A stretch of 44,852 nucleotides of DNA from Salpingoeca rosetta (GCF_000188695.1 NW_004754905.1:272860-317711); one strand, 5' to 3'; counted from the first letter of the stretch, positions 1-12,841 are shown. Numbers and translations are program-made. The notes: generated by a model from the sequence alone, not told the origin.

Positions 1-204
1 CGGCCGGCGAAAGTACAGCGTCTTCGTCTCGTCAACAAACATCCGCTCCCGTTTGGGCCGCTGCTACTCGTGGTGATGATGATGGTGGTGGTGATGATGG
101 TGGTGGTGATGGTGGTGGTAGCAGTGAGTGAAAGTCAATGTGTTCAATCGATGGAATCACGCAGAGAGTGAAATGACTTGGTCGCTGTGTCGACGGTCGC
201 AAAA

Positions 205-282
<78 letters not shown>

Positions 283-1360
283 CACACGCACGCACACACG
301 CACGCACACACCATACACACACAGAGCAACCAAGGCAACCCACCTTGTCATCCTTGTTGTCGTCACCAGCAGCATCACCACTGTTGCCTCCACTGCTGCT
401 GCTGCTGCCGCCGCTCTGTTTTGCGTGCCGTGCCTGGTCTGTGTCCATGTGTGCGAGTGTGCAGGTTGGCGTGAACATGTTTCGCGCCTTCTTGCGCCGC
501 GACAGCCCATACACGCGGCACGTGCGGTCGGAGCTCATCGTCAGCAGCTGGTCGCCGCGCGGGCACCACGCCACCCCCTGCACAAACTGCTTGTGGTCGC
601 GAAACTGCTGCACCAGCTTGCCCGTGGCCACGTTGAAGAGGCACGCCGTGTTGTCGATGGAGCCCGACAGCAGGAGGCGGCCGTCCTTCGACCACGCCAA
701 GTCGTAGATGTCATCGCGGTGCACCGTGATGCGGCGCTCGTACTTCCACTCTTCCACATTCTCCACCTCGTCAGCCTCCAGGTTCCCCGTCTTCTCCGCC
801 GCGCCGCCAGTGGCGCCCGACGATGACGACGACGATGCCGCCGTCGAGGATGCTGCTGCTGTCGACGCGGGTGCTGCCAACACTGTTGCCATCGGACCGA
901 CGGCGTGCGGGTGCAGGGCGGGCGCGGGCGTGGGCGCTGGCCGGCGCCACAAGATGATGGTGCCAGAATCGTCTGCCGCAGCCAGTAGCGCCCCAGAGGG
1001 CGAGAACCGCACGCAGTTGACTGACGCCTGGTGCTTGAGCTCCGACAGAAAGGACACCTTTGGGTCCTTGGCGTCAGTGCAGTCCATCTTCCACACCTTC
1101 ACGGTGTTGTCGCCGCCGGCTGTTGCCAGCCGATAGCAGTCCCTGCCCAGGGGCCATCTCCTTGCGGTGTCGGCTGCCCTTCTCTGAGCCGTGTTGCTGC
1201 TGTTGCCCTCACTGCCGCTGCCACTGTTGCCCTCCTCGCTGCTGCTGCTGCTGTGTTCACTGTTGCCGATGGTTGGATCAAAGTCCACTGCAAACACTGG
1301 CTTTGGCACCCCATCCGCTCGGCTAAAGTGCCAGCTGATCTCATGAAACTTGGCACGCAT
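1..1360 (-). CDS. CHAF1B: Chromatin assembly factor 1 subunit B (CAF-1 p60), 5' part, truncated by window edge
   Basis: Two exons are visible: 1360-344 (339 codons from ATG at 1360) and 60-1, which runs off the window. The donor after codon AAG (344) and the CAG acceptor at 61-63 join in phase 0. The product begins MRAKFHEISWH, close to the animal p60 start, followed by WD40 repeats with the motifs LATAGGDNTVKVWK, VNCVRFSPSGALLAAADD, HRDDIYDLAWSKDGRLL and HKQFVQGVAWCPRGDQLL. The second exon reads RERMFVDETKTLYFRRP, matching the conserved p60 segment (FHDE..FRR) after the sixth blade region. The known role of p60 is as a seven-bladed WD40 subunit of the H3-H4 chaperone CAF-1, acting at replication forks in the nucleus. 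Low-complexity Ser/Glu/Ala inserts sit between blades. The ATG directly follows a CA repeat on the sense strand. The remaining C-terminal part lies outside the window. Confidence 0.9.
61..343 (-). repeat. CHAF1B intron with CA/GT microsatellite
   Basis: The donor is GTGGGT at 343-338 and the acceptor CAG at 63-61, both on the minus strand. Plus-strand (CA)n at about 206-279 reads as (GT)n on the sense strand, just after the donor. The acceptor side is CAC/CAT-rich (plus-strand GGT/GAT repeats at 70-122). Confidence 0.8.
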
Positions 1361-2018
1361 GTGTGTGTGTGTGTGTGAAGAGGGGGGAGGGAAGGTGTGC
1401 TGTGTATGGCGGAGGGTGTCTGTGTGCTCGCGCGCAGTTGTGTCTGTTGCGACTTGTGCTTGTTGTTCTGCTTCTCTGCTCGCTTGCTTTTGTATCCGCT
1501 GCCGCTGCGCGCGAAACCCAGTTGGGAAAAACAGTGCAAAACTTAAACAATCATACTCCAAAGGCAAGTTTGCCTTTTGCCGGTGGTTCTTGAAGGCAAT
1601 TTTGCCTGTTTTTGTCCTCCCCCTGACCAACGCCACCGTGACGATGATGCCAGTCGACACTCGCGGCCATGCTGGCTGACGACAACCAACGACCAAAGAT
1701 GCAAAGATGCAACCCGCACACAACCACAACCACAACCAACCTGCACGCCACCGTTGTTGTCCTTCGCTTTGCATCAGTTTGGTCGGGGAAACTGGTCTGC
1801 TTGGTCTGTCTGTTTGTTTGCCTTATGGTCAGCCATTCAGCGAAGAGCAGAGAGCAGCAGCGAGGACCAGAGAGCAGCAGCGAGGACCAGAGAGCAGCGC
1901 GGGACGTTGATGTGACATTGGTGAATCCCAACACAGCAACAAGCAAGGAAAACGCAAAGGCAAAGGAGAGCTAGAAGCAAGCACCGACGATAGCAACAGC
2001 AGCAGGCAAGCACGCACG
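1361..2018. promoter_or_regulatory. Divergent promoter region CHAF1B / RasGEF
   Basis: This 658-bp region lies between two divergent start codons. It holds two inverted repeats with the same core, aaggcaa-gt-ttgcctt at 1561-1576 and aggcaa-tt-ttgcct at 1594-1607, 32 bp apart. It also holds an approximately 20-bp direct repeat (agagagcagcagcgaggacc and variants) at about 1849-1898. No other gene is apparent. A promoter role is inferred from position. Confidence 0.5.
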
Positions 2019-4753
2019 ATGCAGCGTGGTTGCGAGACGACAACAGGAGGGCCACCACCTCCCAACAACACCGGCAGCAGCGGCAACGACGTCGATGGAG
2101 GAAGTGTGAAGCTGCGGCAAAAGAAGAAGAAGACGCGACAGCCGCGCAGGGCCGACGAGGAGGAGCGCAGCCCATATCGGAGACTCAGCGCGACCCTGGA
2201 CAGCGGGGATGACGACCTCAACGCCATCTTTGCCGAAATTGAAGCAGAGGCACATCACCAACAACAACAACAAAGCGCACAGCGGCGTGGTGTCCTAAGC
2301 TCGCATCACCACACTCACCAGTGCCCAGGAAGCGATGCGTCCACGACGGGGGACGAAGCCCATCATGCCCAATCGCTGCAGCGCAACGCACCCCGACAGC
2401 GGGCACGGCGCAGGCTGCGCAGGCGCCACAAGCGTACGAGCGTTCCCATTCCCGACAGCCTCATGGAGGAGGACGAGGACACGGATGGTGAGAGCGCGTG
2501 CCACGGCAACATCACCAGCAGCAGCGCAAGCGACACAATGGACAACGCAATGGACACAGACAACCACCAAGGCAAAGGCGGCAAGTTGCTTCGGGAGCGG
2601 CGCAAACAGGGCGGTGATGCAGAGCACCACAGCAGCAGTGACCACGAACGCGACCGCACCCCCTCGTCGCCACCACAGCAGCAGAAAGGCAACCTTCGAC
2701 GTGGCGGGTCCCGCGCGTCCTTCTGCGCCGCCGTCGGCCGTCACTCGTCCAGCACCAGCATCGTGTCCCGCACGGCGTCGTCGTATGTGCTCAGCCGGTT
2801 CGTGCCGTCAGACCATGATGGCGACAACAGCGAGGGCGACGGCAGCGGATATGATCGCGATGATAACGACAGCATCACGTTTGGACACGATGTGGGCGCG
2901 TGGGGCGAGTACGACAACGTGCAGGAAGATGAGGACGTGCGTGATGCTGCTGTTGTGCGTGAAGCCGCAGGTGTGAGTGGCTTTGATGATGCTGACGATG
3001 CTGATGATGATGATGATGATGAAGAAGCAAGGGTTGCAGCTGTCTTTGACGGTGCGCTTGGGCACGACGCTGTCCACGATGCGTACAGCGCGTGCGATCA
3101 CGGGCGATTGCGGCGGTGCAACGCCGTTGTCGTGTCATCTGATGCCGCTGCCGATGGCAGTGGGTGGAATCAACGCTACGACGACAACCACCACCATCAT
3201 CACCACCGCCACCACGGCAGTTTTGATGCCAACGACACCTTTCGTTATGACGACAACGGCGATGGCGATGATGTGATGGCGCGGTTCTCGCGGTGCAGGG
3301 ATTCGCAGCTGAGCGACGTCGCCGTGTCGCCGACATTCGAACGCACGCGCACACCAACAGCAGCGCGCCGACCACCATCGTCACCGGTAACGCCGTACAC
3401 ACCGCCATCGCCTACCCCGTACGCCTCGCCCGTGCTCCGGCCGTCAACAGCAGCGCCCGCAGTCGCAACAGCAGCAACAGCAGAAACAGCAACAGCAGAA
3501 ACACGGCGAACAGGTGCAGCACCAACAGCAGTTGAAACAACACCAGCAACGACGGCTGAAGCAGCGTCATATCCCGTGGTTCCGCTGCCACTCTCGCCAT
3601 CATCCTCGTCAACAGCAACACGTGTTTGTGAACCAACACGCGGGAGGAGGAGGCGGAGGGCCAGCAGCCACAACAGCTTCCTCGACGACCACGACTACAA
3701 TGTAGACGTCCACGACGATGATGATGATGATGATGATACGAGCAGTGGCGATGCCATTCGCAAGCACAGCAATGACATGCTTGCAAGCAGCACAGCTGGC
3801 GCGGACATGTTGATGCGTCAGCGCTCCCTCGCCGGCAGCATCATCGTCAAGAACTTGCACGTGCGCCGGAAGAGCGTAAATCTCGAGCACGCGCCACTCT
3901 GCTTTCCGCGCGGCGTGACACTGGCAGACCTGAACCTGGACGTCGACAGCAGCGGCAGTGGCGGTGACAGCGTGGTGATGAAGTGCGATGGTGATCGTGA
4001 TGGTGAGGGGGATCGTGAACAGGATGGTGATGGTGATGATGGTGGTGTGAAGGGGGCAGAGGATGGGCAGCAGGAGGAGGAGGAGGAGGAGGAGGAGGAG
4101 GAGCAGGCTGGAGTGAAGCGGCGTGATGGGGTTGCTGGTGCTGATGATGCAAGTATTGCAGCGGAGGCGGAGTACGACAGACAAGCAACGAACGAGAAGC
4201 CTGAGCGCCCAATCAACAACGTCAATATCCTTCATGGTGCTGATGGTGCTGATGGCGATGATGTGAGCAGCGGGGATGAGTACGACGATCTTGGGTCGCT
4301 CGCATCGGCCGTGATGATGCGCGGCAGGTCTGCACAACTGAAGCGGCAGAGGGGCAGCGATGGCGGTCCTGTTGGGAGTGCTGATAGTACTGGTGCTGAA
4401 GACGACGAGGACAATGGTGAAGGTGGTGAGGATGGACCATCGCTCCCCACACGAGTAGCAAAGACGACTACTGCACCAGCAACACCAGCAGCCACAACGA
4501 CTGCCTCGACAACAGCAACAACAACAGCAGCAGGAACAGACATGGACGAGAGGGAAGCGACGACAGAAGTGCCTGAAACGGGCACTGGGGCGAGCACGCC
4601 TTCGATTGGCAACAGCGCCTCGTCGACACCGCAGGCGTCCGTGTTCGCGTCCAGACGGCAGTCAAGTCAAGGCACGAGGGCCACAGACGACGCAGAGGCA
4701 GACCCCTCCATGAAGGTGAGGAGGAGGGAAGTGTGCTGTGTACATTTGTGTGC

Positions 4754-4801
<48 letters not shown>

Positions 4802-5609
4802 GTGCGTGTGTGTGCGTGACGTGGAAAGGTGCCAACGTCTTCTCATCAGCTCTCTTAACACGCCACCCCCCCCTTTAACAATCACCAGCGGCTGGATGAC
4901 CTGAAGCACGGCGGGGGGTTGTCGCCATCGCGCCGTCGCTCCATCCTGTCGTCCGCCACCATGATGACGCACCACCAGCAAAAATCGTCCTCCCCACGCA
5001 GACGATCACACGTACGCGGTGCTTGTTTTGTTTTGTTTTTTGTGAGTGTTTGTGTTTGTGTTTGTGTTTGTTTTTGGTTGGATGATGGTTGGTCGATATC
5101 CGACACCGTGTGTGTGTGTGTGTCATCAGCACGACACGCCCCCTTTGCTTCACATGTGGTCCTACCGCTTGCTCTCTCGTTTTCCCGATTTCTCTCCCTT
5201 CCTTCCTACTCATGCACGTATACACATCACACAATACACACACATACCCATCACACATTATGCAACCCGCACTCCCTCCACCACCGCTATCACGGCAGCT
5301 TGTACCGCGTCGCCGCCTGTCGCGCGCCATCAGCTCACCGTCACCGCACCCGTCAGCATCACCATCGCCTTCCAACCACCACCACCACTCCCACCTCCAC
5401 GGCTTCAACAGCAGCAGCAGCAACAGCGGTGCCTTTGGCAGTGGTGGTGGTGGCGGCGGTGTCGCGCCAAAGGGGGCGATGGTGGAGATGATGATTCCAG
5501 ATGCGAACGAGTGTTTCGTTGCGCCGACGCCAAACGGAACAGCGCTCATCTCGGCAGAAGGGCAGGCGGAGCTGTGAGTAGTGCGTGTGTGTGTGTGTGT
5601 GTGTGTGTT

Positions 5610-5646
<37 letters not shown>

Positions 5647-7279
5647 ATTGTGTGTGTGTGTACGTTTACGTGTGTGTCGCATTCCAGTGAACTTGTAACG
5701 CTTCATCAACTGCCATCCTCTTCGCTGCCCCCTTACCGTCACGCTTCCTCACTCTTCCACCACCACCACCACCGCCCCATTCCCTCTCCCCCCCCTCCCC
5801 CAAAGCATCGTTCACTTTGAGCACGGCCTGCCGAAGGTGATGGCCGGTTCCACCGTCGCCCTGATCGAGTATCTGCTCGGACAGAACACCAACGACGACG
5901 ACGGCGACAGCGACGCCGAGCACCACACCGAGGGCAGGCTGCAGGGTGAGATGGCTCTGCGCGCGCGCGTGTCTGTGTGTCTGTGTGTGTTGCCGACGCT
6001 TTCGCGTCATGCATGTTCCCTTCTCTACCCCATCCGTTTCTCCCTCGTTCTCTCACGCGTCGTCCATCACTCGACTCTCGGCCTTCCCTCTTCACCGCAT
6101 GCTAGGCTGGCTGCCGTTTGGAGTGGGCGGGGACCGCAATCACACACGCGCACAGGAAGCACAGTCCTCCTTTGAAGAGTACATGAAAACATTCCTGCTG
6201 TCCTTCCGCCTCTTTGTCACGCCAGAAACCCTCGTGCAAGTCCTCCTCAACCAGGTGTGCACTGTGTGCGTGCGTGTGATGTGTGCGTGTGTTTGCTTGT
6301 ATGTGTGTGCTTGTACATGCGTGTGTGTGTGCTTGTTGTACTCTGCGTGTCTCCATAGACCTTGCATGATCACACGATACCATCCTGGCCTCACCCTTCC
6401 ATCTGCCCAACCCCATTCCAACCCCCGTACCACCGCCGCCATCGCCACCACCAGATGCAGCAGTCGTCGTCCGTGCGCGTCCTGCGTCGCCGCGTGCTCG
6501 AAATCCTCCAGTCCTGGATCAACACCGCATGGCGAGGTGGGATGGTGGGTGGTCATTCTGGTTGTGGTGGGTGGTCATTCTGGTTGTGGTGGGTGGTCAT
6601 TCTAATTGTGGTGGGTGGTCATTGTGGTTGTGGTGGGTGGTCATTCTAGATGTGGTGATGGTAGTGATCGTGCTTGCGCCCCTTTTCATGAAAACACAAA
6701 CTGACGCAAGAACACGCACGTACAATCTGTTGATCACATATCCACACTCGTTTACTTCGCCATTCAGACTTCTACAAGGATCCATCGCTCGTGTCAACGG
6801 CAACGCAAATCCTTGCAACAGCAGGTGAGCACGACATTGGGGGCGTAGACGTGATGTGATGCTGGTTCTTTTGTGATCGCTCGTCGCGGTTCCTGTTTCT
6901 CTCAACCCACACACGCACGCACACACGCACGCACACACACACACACACACACACAGACACACACGTACAGACACACACACACACATACACACGTGAACAC
7001 GTGAACACATGATTCGTATCACTCGTGCTCACGTTCAACACCACCGCAAATGTCATCGTTTGTCAGCGTCTGTGGACGGCCACATGTCAGACCTCGTCCC
7101 CACCATCCAATCATCACTTCACCAGCGACTGCTCGAGGACAAATCCGAGCGCGCACGCGAACAGCAGCAGCCAGACGACGCAAATCTTCCGAAGATATCG
7201 CTGATTGTCACCGATCCGGAAGACTTGGCGGAGCAGCTCACGCTGGTGTGTGTGTGTGTGTATGTGTGCGTCTGGCTGG

Positions 7280-7316
<37 letters not shown>

Positions 7317-9251
7317 AGCCTGTTTGTGTCTCTTTGTAACTGTCTGTCGCATTCCTTTTGGCTGCCATATGTGAGCGTTCTGTTTGTCCTGCTCCATCCT
7401 CCCTCACTCATCAGTGTCGTCCCATCATCACACTGCACATCACGCCGTTACAAACGGCAGTTCAATGCACGGCTGTATCAGCGCGTGGATGCAATTGATC
7501 TGATTGAGAGCGTCGTGCAGAACGTCACATCCAAACCCCTCTCCCGCGTCATCAACAGATTCGACGAAGGTACGTGCATGCGTGTGTGTGTATGTGTGTC
7601 TGTGTGTGTGTATGTGGAAATGGTTGACAGCGCATGTCGTAGTCCATCAATCGCATGCATCATGGAGTGCGGCACACACCTTGTTGCCACTAAGTTCTTC
7701 TCACCACCGTCATTGCACCTCACCACCTTCACTACTACTCCCACACACCCATCACACTTGTACATGTGTGCGTGTGTGTTCAGAGTACTTTTGGGTTGAG
7801 CAGGAGGTGCTGGACGCCGGCGATCCGAAACTGCAGGCCGTCATCATCGACAAGTTCATCCAGGTGAGCACGTGTCATGTACAGCTGCGTGGACGGTGGT
7901 GTGTCGTCTTTGACAGCGCTGTTACCGGTGCAGCACACACATACACATACACACATGCACAACGCACTCACTCACTCACTCACTCACTCATACACACTCA
8001 TACACACTCACTCACTCATACACTCTCTCACTCATACACAATCACTCACTCACTCACTCACTCACTCACTCACTCACTCACTCACTCACTCACTCACTCA
8101 CTCACTCACTCATACACACACTCACTCACTCACTCACTCACTCACACGCACATGCGCAACGCACATACGCTGACTGTCAATTGTGCAATGTCGCCCACCA
8201 TCCACGACACAGGCGGCTGCGCACTGCAAAGCGCTGAACAACTTCTACTCTGTGTTTACCATCATCGGTGCACTGGACACCGCCAAAATTAGGAAACTCA
8301 AGCAGGTGCGATGATGCAACAGTGGTGGATGGTGGATGGATAAGTTGATCTGTGACGTTGCGTTGTGCTGTGGTTGTGAGATTTGATGGCGAGCTTGTGA
8401 ATGTGGATGCCTAGCTTGTGATGTACCCTCACTGTCCTTACTGCCACACATGAACCCGCACACACACACACACACACTCGTGAACATGCAAACATACCCG
8501 TGCTCATGTATTCATGCACACACATGCACACCTGCATCAGGCGTGGGATGGCGTGCCAAAGGAGAGCCGGAAACTGATGCAACGATTGCAGTCGCTCACG
8601 TCCACCGACAAGAACATGAAGGTGCCCAATGGGGGAGGGGGATGGGGTGCTGTGATTGTGGTACCGGTCTGATTTCTGTTGTTTCGTGATTTGTATCAAC
8701 GCTTGAGAATATTTACCCTTCTTGTTGTGTGTTTGACTCACTCCTCGTACGCGCGCGTGCACACACGCGCATGTTCACGTTCGTTTTCTCAGGCGTATCG
8801 GTCTGCCTACAAGAAGCTTGCAAGCAAGGCGCCACGTGTCGCGTTTCTTCCGATTGTTATGAAAGATTTGCGGTTCATTGCAGACGGAAACCAGAAGAAA
8901 GTTCAGGGCCTGCTCAACTTTGACAGGTATGCGCGCGCGCGTGTCTGTGTGTCTGTGTGCGTGTGTGCGTGTCTGTGTCTGTGTCTGCGTGTGGGTGTGG
9001 GTGTGTCTGCACTGCATTGCATTGCATTGTACCCCTCTCTACTCCCCCTCTCTACCCCGCCACCACCACCCACTTTTTAACCCCTGACACTGTACATGCC
9101 TCCTTTCCACAACCACCTCAGGCTGCGTGCCCTAAGCGAGTATGCATCACACACGGAACGTGAGGTGTCCATCCCCTACAAGAAGTTGACGCTTGACGAT
9201 GCCATGCAGCGCTACCTCAAGCACCAGGTACGCAGTGGTGTGCGGTGTGTG

Positions 9252-9327
<76 letters not shown>

Positions 9328-9589
9328 GCTGGCGCGCCTGTGCGTGCGCTGAGGCCTGGGCCTTGGTGCACTCTGCCTTTCCTTCCTTCTCACCATCTCC
9401 ATTACCACCATCATCAGGGCGATGCGGTGCGCGTGCGCCTGCGGTCCTCCGGACTGGCGGATGCGCAGGCCTCGGTGAGCCGATGTGAACGTGGTGCTGA
9501 CGTGTCTGTTTGCTTTGCCATTGCATTCGTGATTGAAGAGGGGGCTTAGGAACTTTGTGCGCGCTGTAAGTGACCTTTCCCTGCGCAGC

Positions 9590-9660
<71 letters not shown>

Positions 9661-9800
9661 TGTACACAACCTTTCACTTTGTTGTGCAGACGGAGCGGGA
9701 GCAGGCGCTGCAGATGCAGGTTGCCGAGCTGGCGAGCGTCCTGGAGGAGAGAGACGCGCAGCTCACGAAGCTCCAGCAGGGGTCGTCTGCTCGCATCCAC

Positions 9801-9889
<89 letters not shown>

Positions 9890-12089
9890 CCGTGTGCCTG
9901 TGTTTGTGTCTGTCTGTCTGTCTGTGCCCATGCCTATGCTCCCATTGGTTGTGCTCCCATTGGTTGTGCCTCCCTCCCATTTCAGCTCTTTCCAATGTCA
10001 CCGCCTAACATATACACCACCCTCTTTCCCTCCACCCATGACGGTCACCACCAGACCTCGAGCAGCAGCTGGCAAAGACGCGGCGCGTTTTCGCAGAAGA
10101 AAAACAGGCGCTCTCACAACACGTGCGCACCCTTCAACGGCAACTCAAACAAGCACAACACGGACGGCAGCAGCAGCCTGTGGTGGATAATTCGTCCAAC
10201 AACAATACCCCTGACAGTGCACATGACGTGTTCTCCTTCAACGAGGACACCAACAACAACAACAACGGAACCACCTCCAGTGGGCGCAACAGCCGCCCGA
10301 CCACGGCCGAGACGACGCTCGGGTTCGATGACATGAACGACAGCACCGATGGCGATGGCGAGAGTGGGGCTGCGAGTGACGCGAGCCCCTCATCATCGCG
10401 CCCTTCATCACCACGCTCGATTTCAATGCGCATCCGTCGGTCGTCGTCGCTTCGACGCATGAAGCGCCAGCTCTCCCGCTCCAAGAGCAACCTTACCAGC
10501 ATCCCGGAGCACACGCACACGCACGCAGAGCAGCAGGGTGGTGATGATGGTGGTGAGGGTGACCATGGTAATGGTACGCCCGACCGTAATGGCGGTCACA
10601 ACGTTCATCGTCGCGGTGGTGGTGCGAGGATGGCGACCACACAAGCAGCAGTGGACACTGCCCTGTTGCTCGTGAACGGCGAGGACGCGTTGGGTGAAAG
10701 CAGCGTTGACGATCACGATGATGGTGCCGATGATGGCAGGAATCTGCGGTCGACGAGAACGCGACGTGCGCTTGCAGACGTTGTGGAAGAAGCGGAAGCA
10801 GAGGAGGGGGAGGGGGAGGAGGAAGGGAAGAGAGGGAAGGAAGGGGAATTGGGCAAGGTGCAGGTGGGGAAGACGGGGTGTGAACATTTGCCGTTGAAGG
10901 CTGCTCTCAATACGACTGGAAACAGCGCCAACGACGACGCCAGCGATGCGGAAGAGGACGATCTCATCACTCCTCCCGTTTCGGATGCATCAGCGCACAC
11001 CGTCACCAACACTGCGAGCAACACGCGGCCGGCACCGCCCAACACCAGCGCCAGCAGTGAGGGTGATGCGAGCAAGGCTGCTGCACTGTCGACGCCACTG
11101 CAAGAATCGGCGCCTGTGGCAACACCACAAACTGCTCAGCAACAGCAGCAGCAGCAGCGTTCGCACGCGTGCAAGCCGCCGCTGCTGCGTAACCCGTCCT
11201 TCCTTGTGCAGGAGTACGACCGACTGTTGGCCCAGAACATGCTGCTACTGGAGCGTGTGTCCGTTTTGGAGCAGCGGCTGGCTCATGAAGGCGATGGCAG
11301 CGTTAATGCGTGCGGGAAGAACAACGACAACAACGCGAGGATGGCTGTGCCACCGATGCTGACCCAACGCGGCGGAAGTGAGTGCAGAGATTATGTGTGT
11401 GTGTGTGTGTGTGTCTGCTTCTGTGTGTGCTTCTGTGTAGCTCTTGGTTCTTCCCTCCACGTATTTTGCTGTTGGGGTTACCCGTGCTCGTCATCCACTC
11501 GCTCACAAACCACATGCTTCATCGATATTTGGAATGCATCACAGGTGCAGTGCTCCTTGTTGCCCAGGCGCTCAAGGCAAGAGAGGCTGCACAAGGGCAC
11601 CACGAAACGCATCCCGACACCAGTAGCCAATGCGTTGATGATGGCGATGGTGGTGGTGATGATGATGATGATGCGCATGCACGGCAGCGGTTTGAAGACG
11701 AGGTGGCGGCGCTGGTTGAGTTTGTTGAGAGCGGCATGGACGGTTATGGTGGTGACAATGACGGTGATGAAAGCAATGATGATGGTTTCAATGACCAGAT
11801 TGGTGGTGGTGGTGGTGATGGGGATGATGTTGCTGACAGGAGTGGTGCCGCTGACACGTGCGCGACATTGAAGCTTTCAACCGGACAGCGGATCCGGTTT
11901 CTTCCTGATGACGACAACGTCATCGCCGTTCTCACGGACAACGATGACGACGATGTTGACACTGACGGCGAGGAAAGCAGTGATGCCAGTGCAACACTGA
12001 CCAATGACGCGCGCCGTCATGGTGATGCTGCTGTCAGGCAGCTCGATTCTCTGCAAGAGGCAGACGTCCGGCGCATTGCACGAGGTGCG

Positions 12090-12127
<38 letters not shown>

Positions 12128-12415
12128 CTCCCACTTCCCCGTCGCCACCCAGTGTATCCTCACCGTTCCCCGCCCGCTCCCTCCATCACCAACGCCACAG
12201 ATGCGCTGAGGGAGAATGAGGTGCTGCGCTCGTGTCTGCTGCCACTCGACAGCACGTGGTCCGAGGACACGTTGCATGACGAGTGGGACGCCGCCAAGGA
12301 CATCGCCCGCCATTTCCTGCACACCACGCGTGATAGCAGCCCGTCCCAAACGCGCCTCTTTACTGACTTTCTCCTCGCCCACAGCAGCGGCGATGGTGGT
12401 GACGCTGAGGAGTAG
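2019..12415 (+). CDS. Ras-family guanine nucleotide exchange factor (RasGEF-N + CDC25 domains), 19 exons
   Basis: Exons 2019-4715, 4889-5011, 5299-5573, 5806-5945, 6106-6254, 6455-6536, 6768-6824, 7067-7245, 7461-7569, 7784-7863, 8213-8305, 8541-8621, 8793-8926, 9122-9227, 9418-9474, 9690-9801, 10055-11377, 11545-12084 and 12201-12415 join in phase to 2183 codons plus stop, all with GT/AG borders. Residues ~1-1030 are low complexity (Asp/Ser/Thr/His runs). Residues ~1033-1180 form a RasGEF-N module (GLPKVMAGSTVALIEYLLG, YMKTFLLSFRLFVTPETLV, DFYKDPSLV). The catalytic CDC25 domain (~1224-1435) shows DLAEQLTL, INRFDEEYFWVEQEV, ALNNFYSVFTIIGAL, RVAFLPIVMKDLRFIADGN and LLNFDRLRALSEYA. Coiled-coil segments follow at ~1455-1530 and ~1876-1905. 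The family catalyses GDP release from Ras/Rap-type GTPases at membranes. The substrate GTPase cannot be named from sequence. There is no PH, DH or cyclic-nucleotide-binding domain that I recognise. Confidence 0.9.
4716..4888 (+). repeat. RasGEF intron 1 with GT repeat after donor
   Basis: Donor GTGAGG at 4716, then (GT)n at about 4757-4819 on the sense strand. The acceptor is ATCACCAG, ending at 4888. Confidence 0.8.
5574..5805 (+). repeat. RasGEF intron 3 with GT repeats
   Basis: Donor GTGAGT at 5574, followed by interrupted (GT)n to about 5675. The acceptor side is C/T-rich, ending CAAAG at 5805. The choice of this acceptor rests on phase and on restoring the RasGEF-N start. Confidence 0.65.
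6545..6654 (+). repeat. 22-bp minisatellite in RasGEF intron 6
   Basis: About five tandem copies of a 22-bp unit (gtgggtggtcattctggttg plus tg) start just 8 bp after the exon 6 donor (6537). Copies differ by one to three bases. The unit is G/T-rich on the sense strand. Confidence 0.9.
6904..6993 (+). repeat. CA repeat in RasGEF intron 7
   Basis: Interrupted (CA)n in the 3' half of the intron, upstream of the acceptor at 7066. Confidence 0.9.
7246..7316 (+). repeat. GT repeat at donor of RasGEF intron 8
   Basis: The donor itself begins the (GT)n tract (gtgtgtgt from 7246). Confidence 0.9.
7933..8156 (+). repeat. CA then (ACTC)n tetranucleotide tract, RasGEF intron 10
   Basis: Short (CA)n at 7933-7960 is followed by a long ACTC array with CATACAC interruptions. 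The tract lies in the 3' half of the intron, whose acceptor is at 8212. Confidence 0.9.
9251..9328 (+). repeat. (TTG)n trinucleotide tract, RasGEF intron 14
   Basis: About 26 TTG units start near the donor (9228). In other frames this gives artificial Cys/Val/Leu or Asn/Gln/Thr runs, which are not protein. Confidence 0.9.
9593..9655 (+). repeat. CA repeat before RasGEF exon 16
   Basis: A nearly pure (CA)n tract ends 34 bp before the acceptor at 9689. Confidence 0.9.
9801..9889 (+). repeat. GT repeat at donor of RasGEF intron 16
   Basis: (GT)n starts at the donor (GT at 9802-9803) and continues for about 85 bp. Confidence 0.9.
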
Positions 12416-12841
12416 CGAGCGGTGGTTTGGCAGAGTGTGTTGAGAGAGAGAGAGTGTGTGTGTGTGTGTGTTTGAGAGAGGGGGGGAGGGGGTGTTACGG
12501 AAGGGAAGCTTTGCATGTTCATGTGTGCCTGTGAGGTTTGTTTCTGGCTAGGCGAGCAAGACGCTTGCGTATCTTCTCTCTCAGTTTAGTGACCAGTACG
12601 TTTACTTGAATTACACGGTCGTAATACACTACAGGGTTGATCGCACTTGCGTGATGACAGCCATTGCCCACACACAGGCGCACATAGCATACGCTTGCGA
12701 GCATCCAACATGAATCATGTGCAGGTCCAATTGACAGAACAACCACGTGGTTGCACCGCGAAACCAAAGCAACACACAAAACACAACATGCAGACTTACA
12801 CACCCTTCCCCGCGTCTGCCCATCCCAGAGCTTTGACGGTG
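12416..12841. other. Convergent 3' intergenic segment
   Basis: This segment lies between the RasGEF stop (12415) and the stop of the minus-strand gene (12842). It has GAGA and GT repeats at about 12443-12481, then unique sequence. A minus-strand reading continues open here in another frame, but it has no start, conserved motif or clear splice link, so I treat the segment as untranslated or intergenic. Confidence 0.5.

Noticed and set aside
1564..1573. p53-type half site match aggcaagttt
   Set aside because: A single degenerate 10-mer match has no statistical weight. The surrounding palindrome is the stronger description.
7964..8145. CRISPR-like array at the ACTC repeats
   Set aside because: Units are 4 bp with no spacers, in a eukaryotic intron; it is a simple tetranucleotide repeat.
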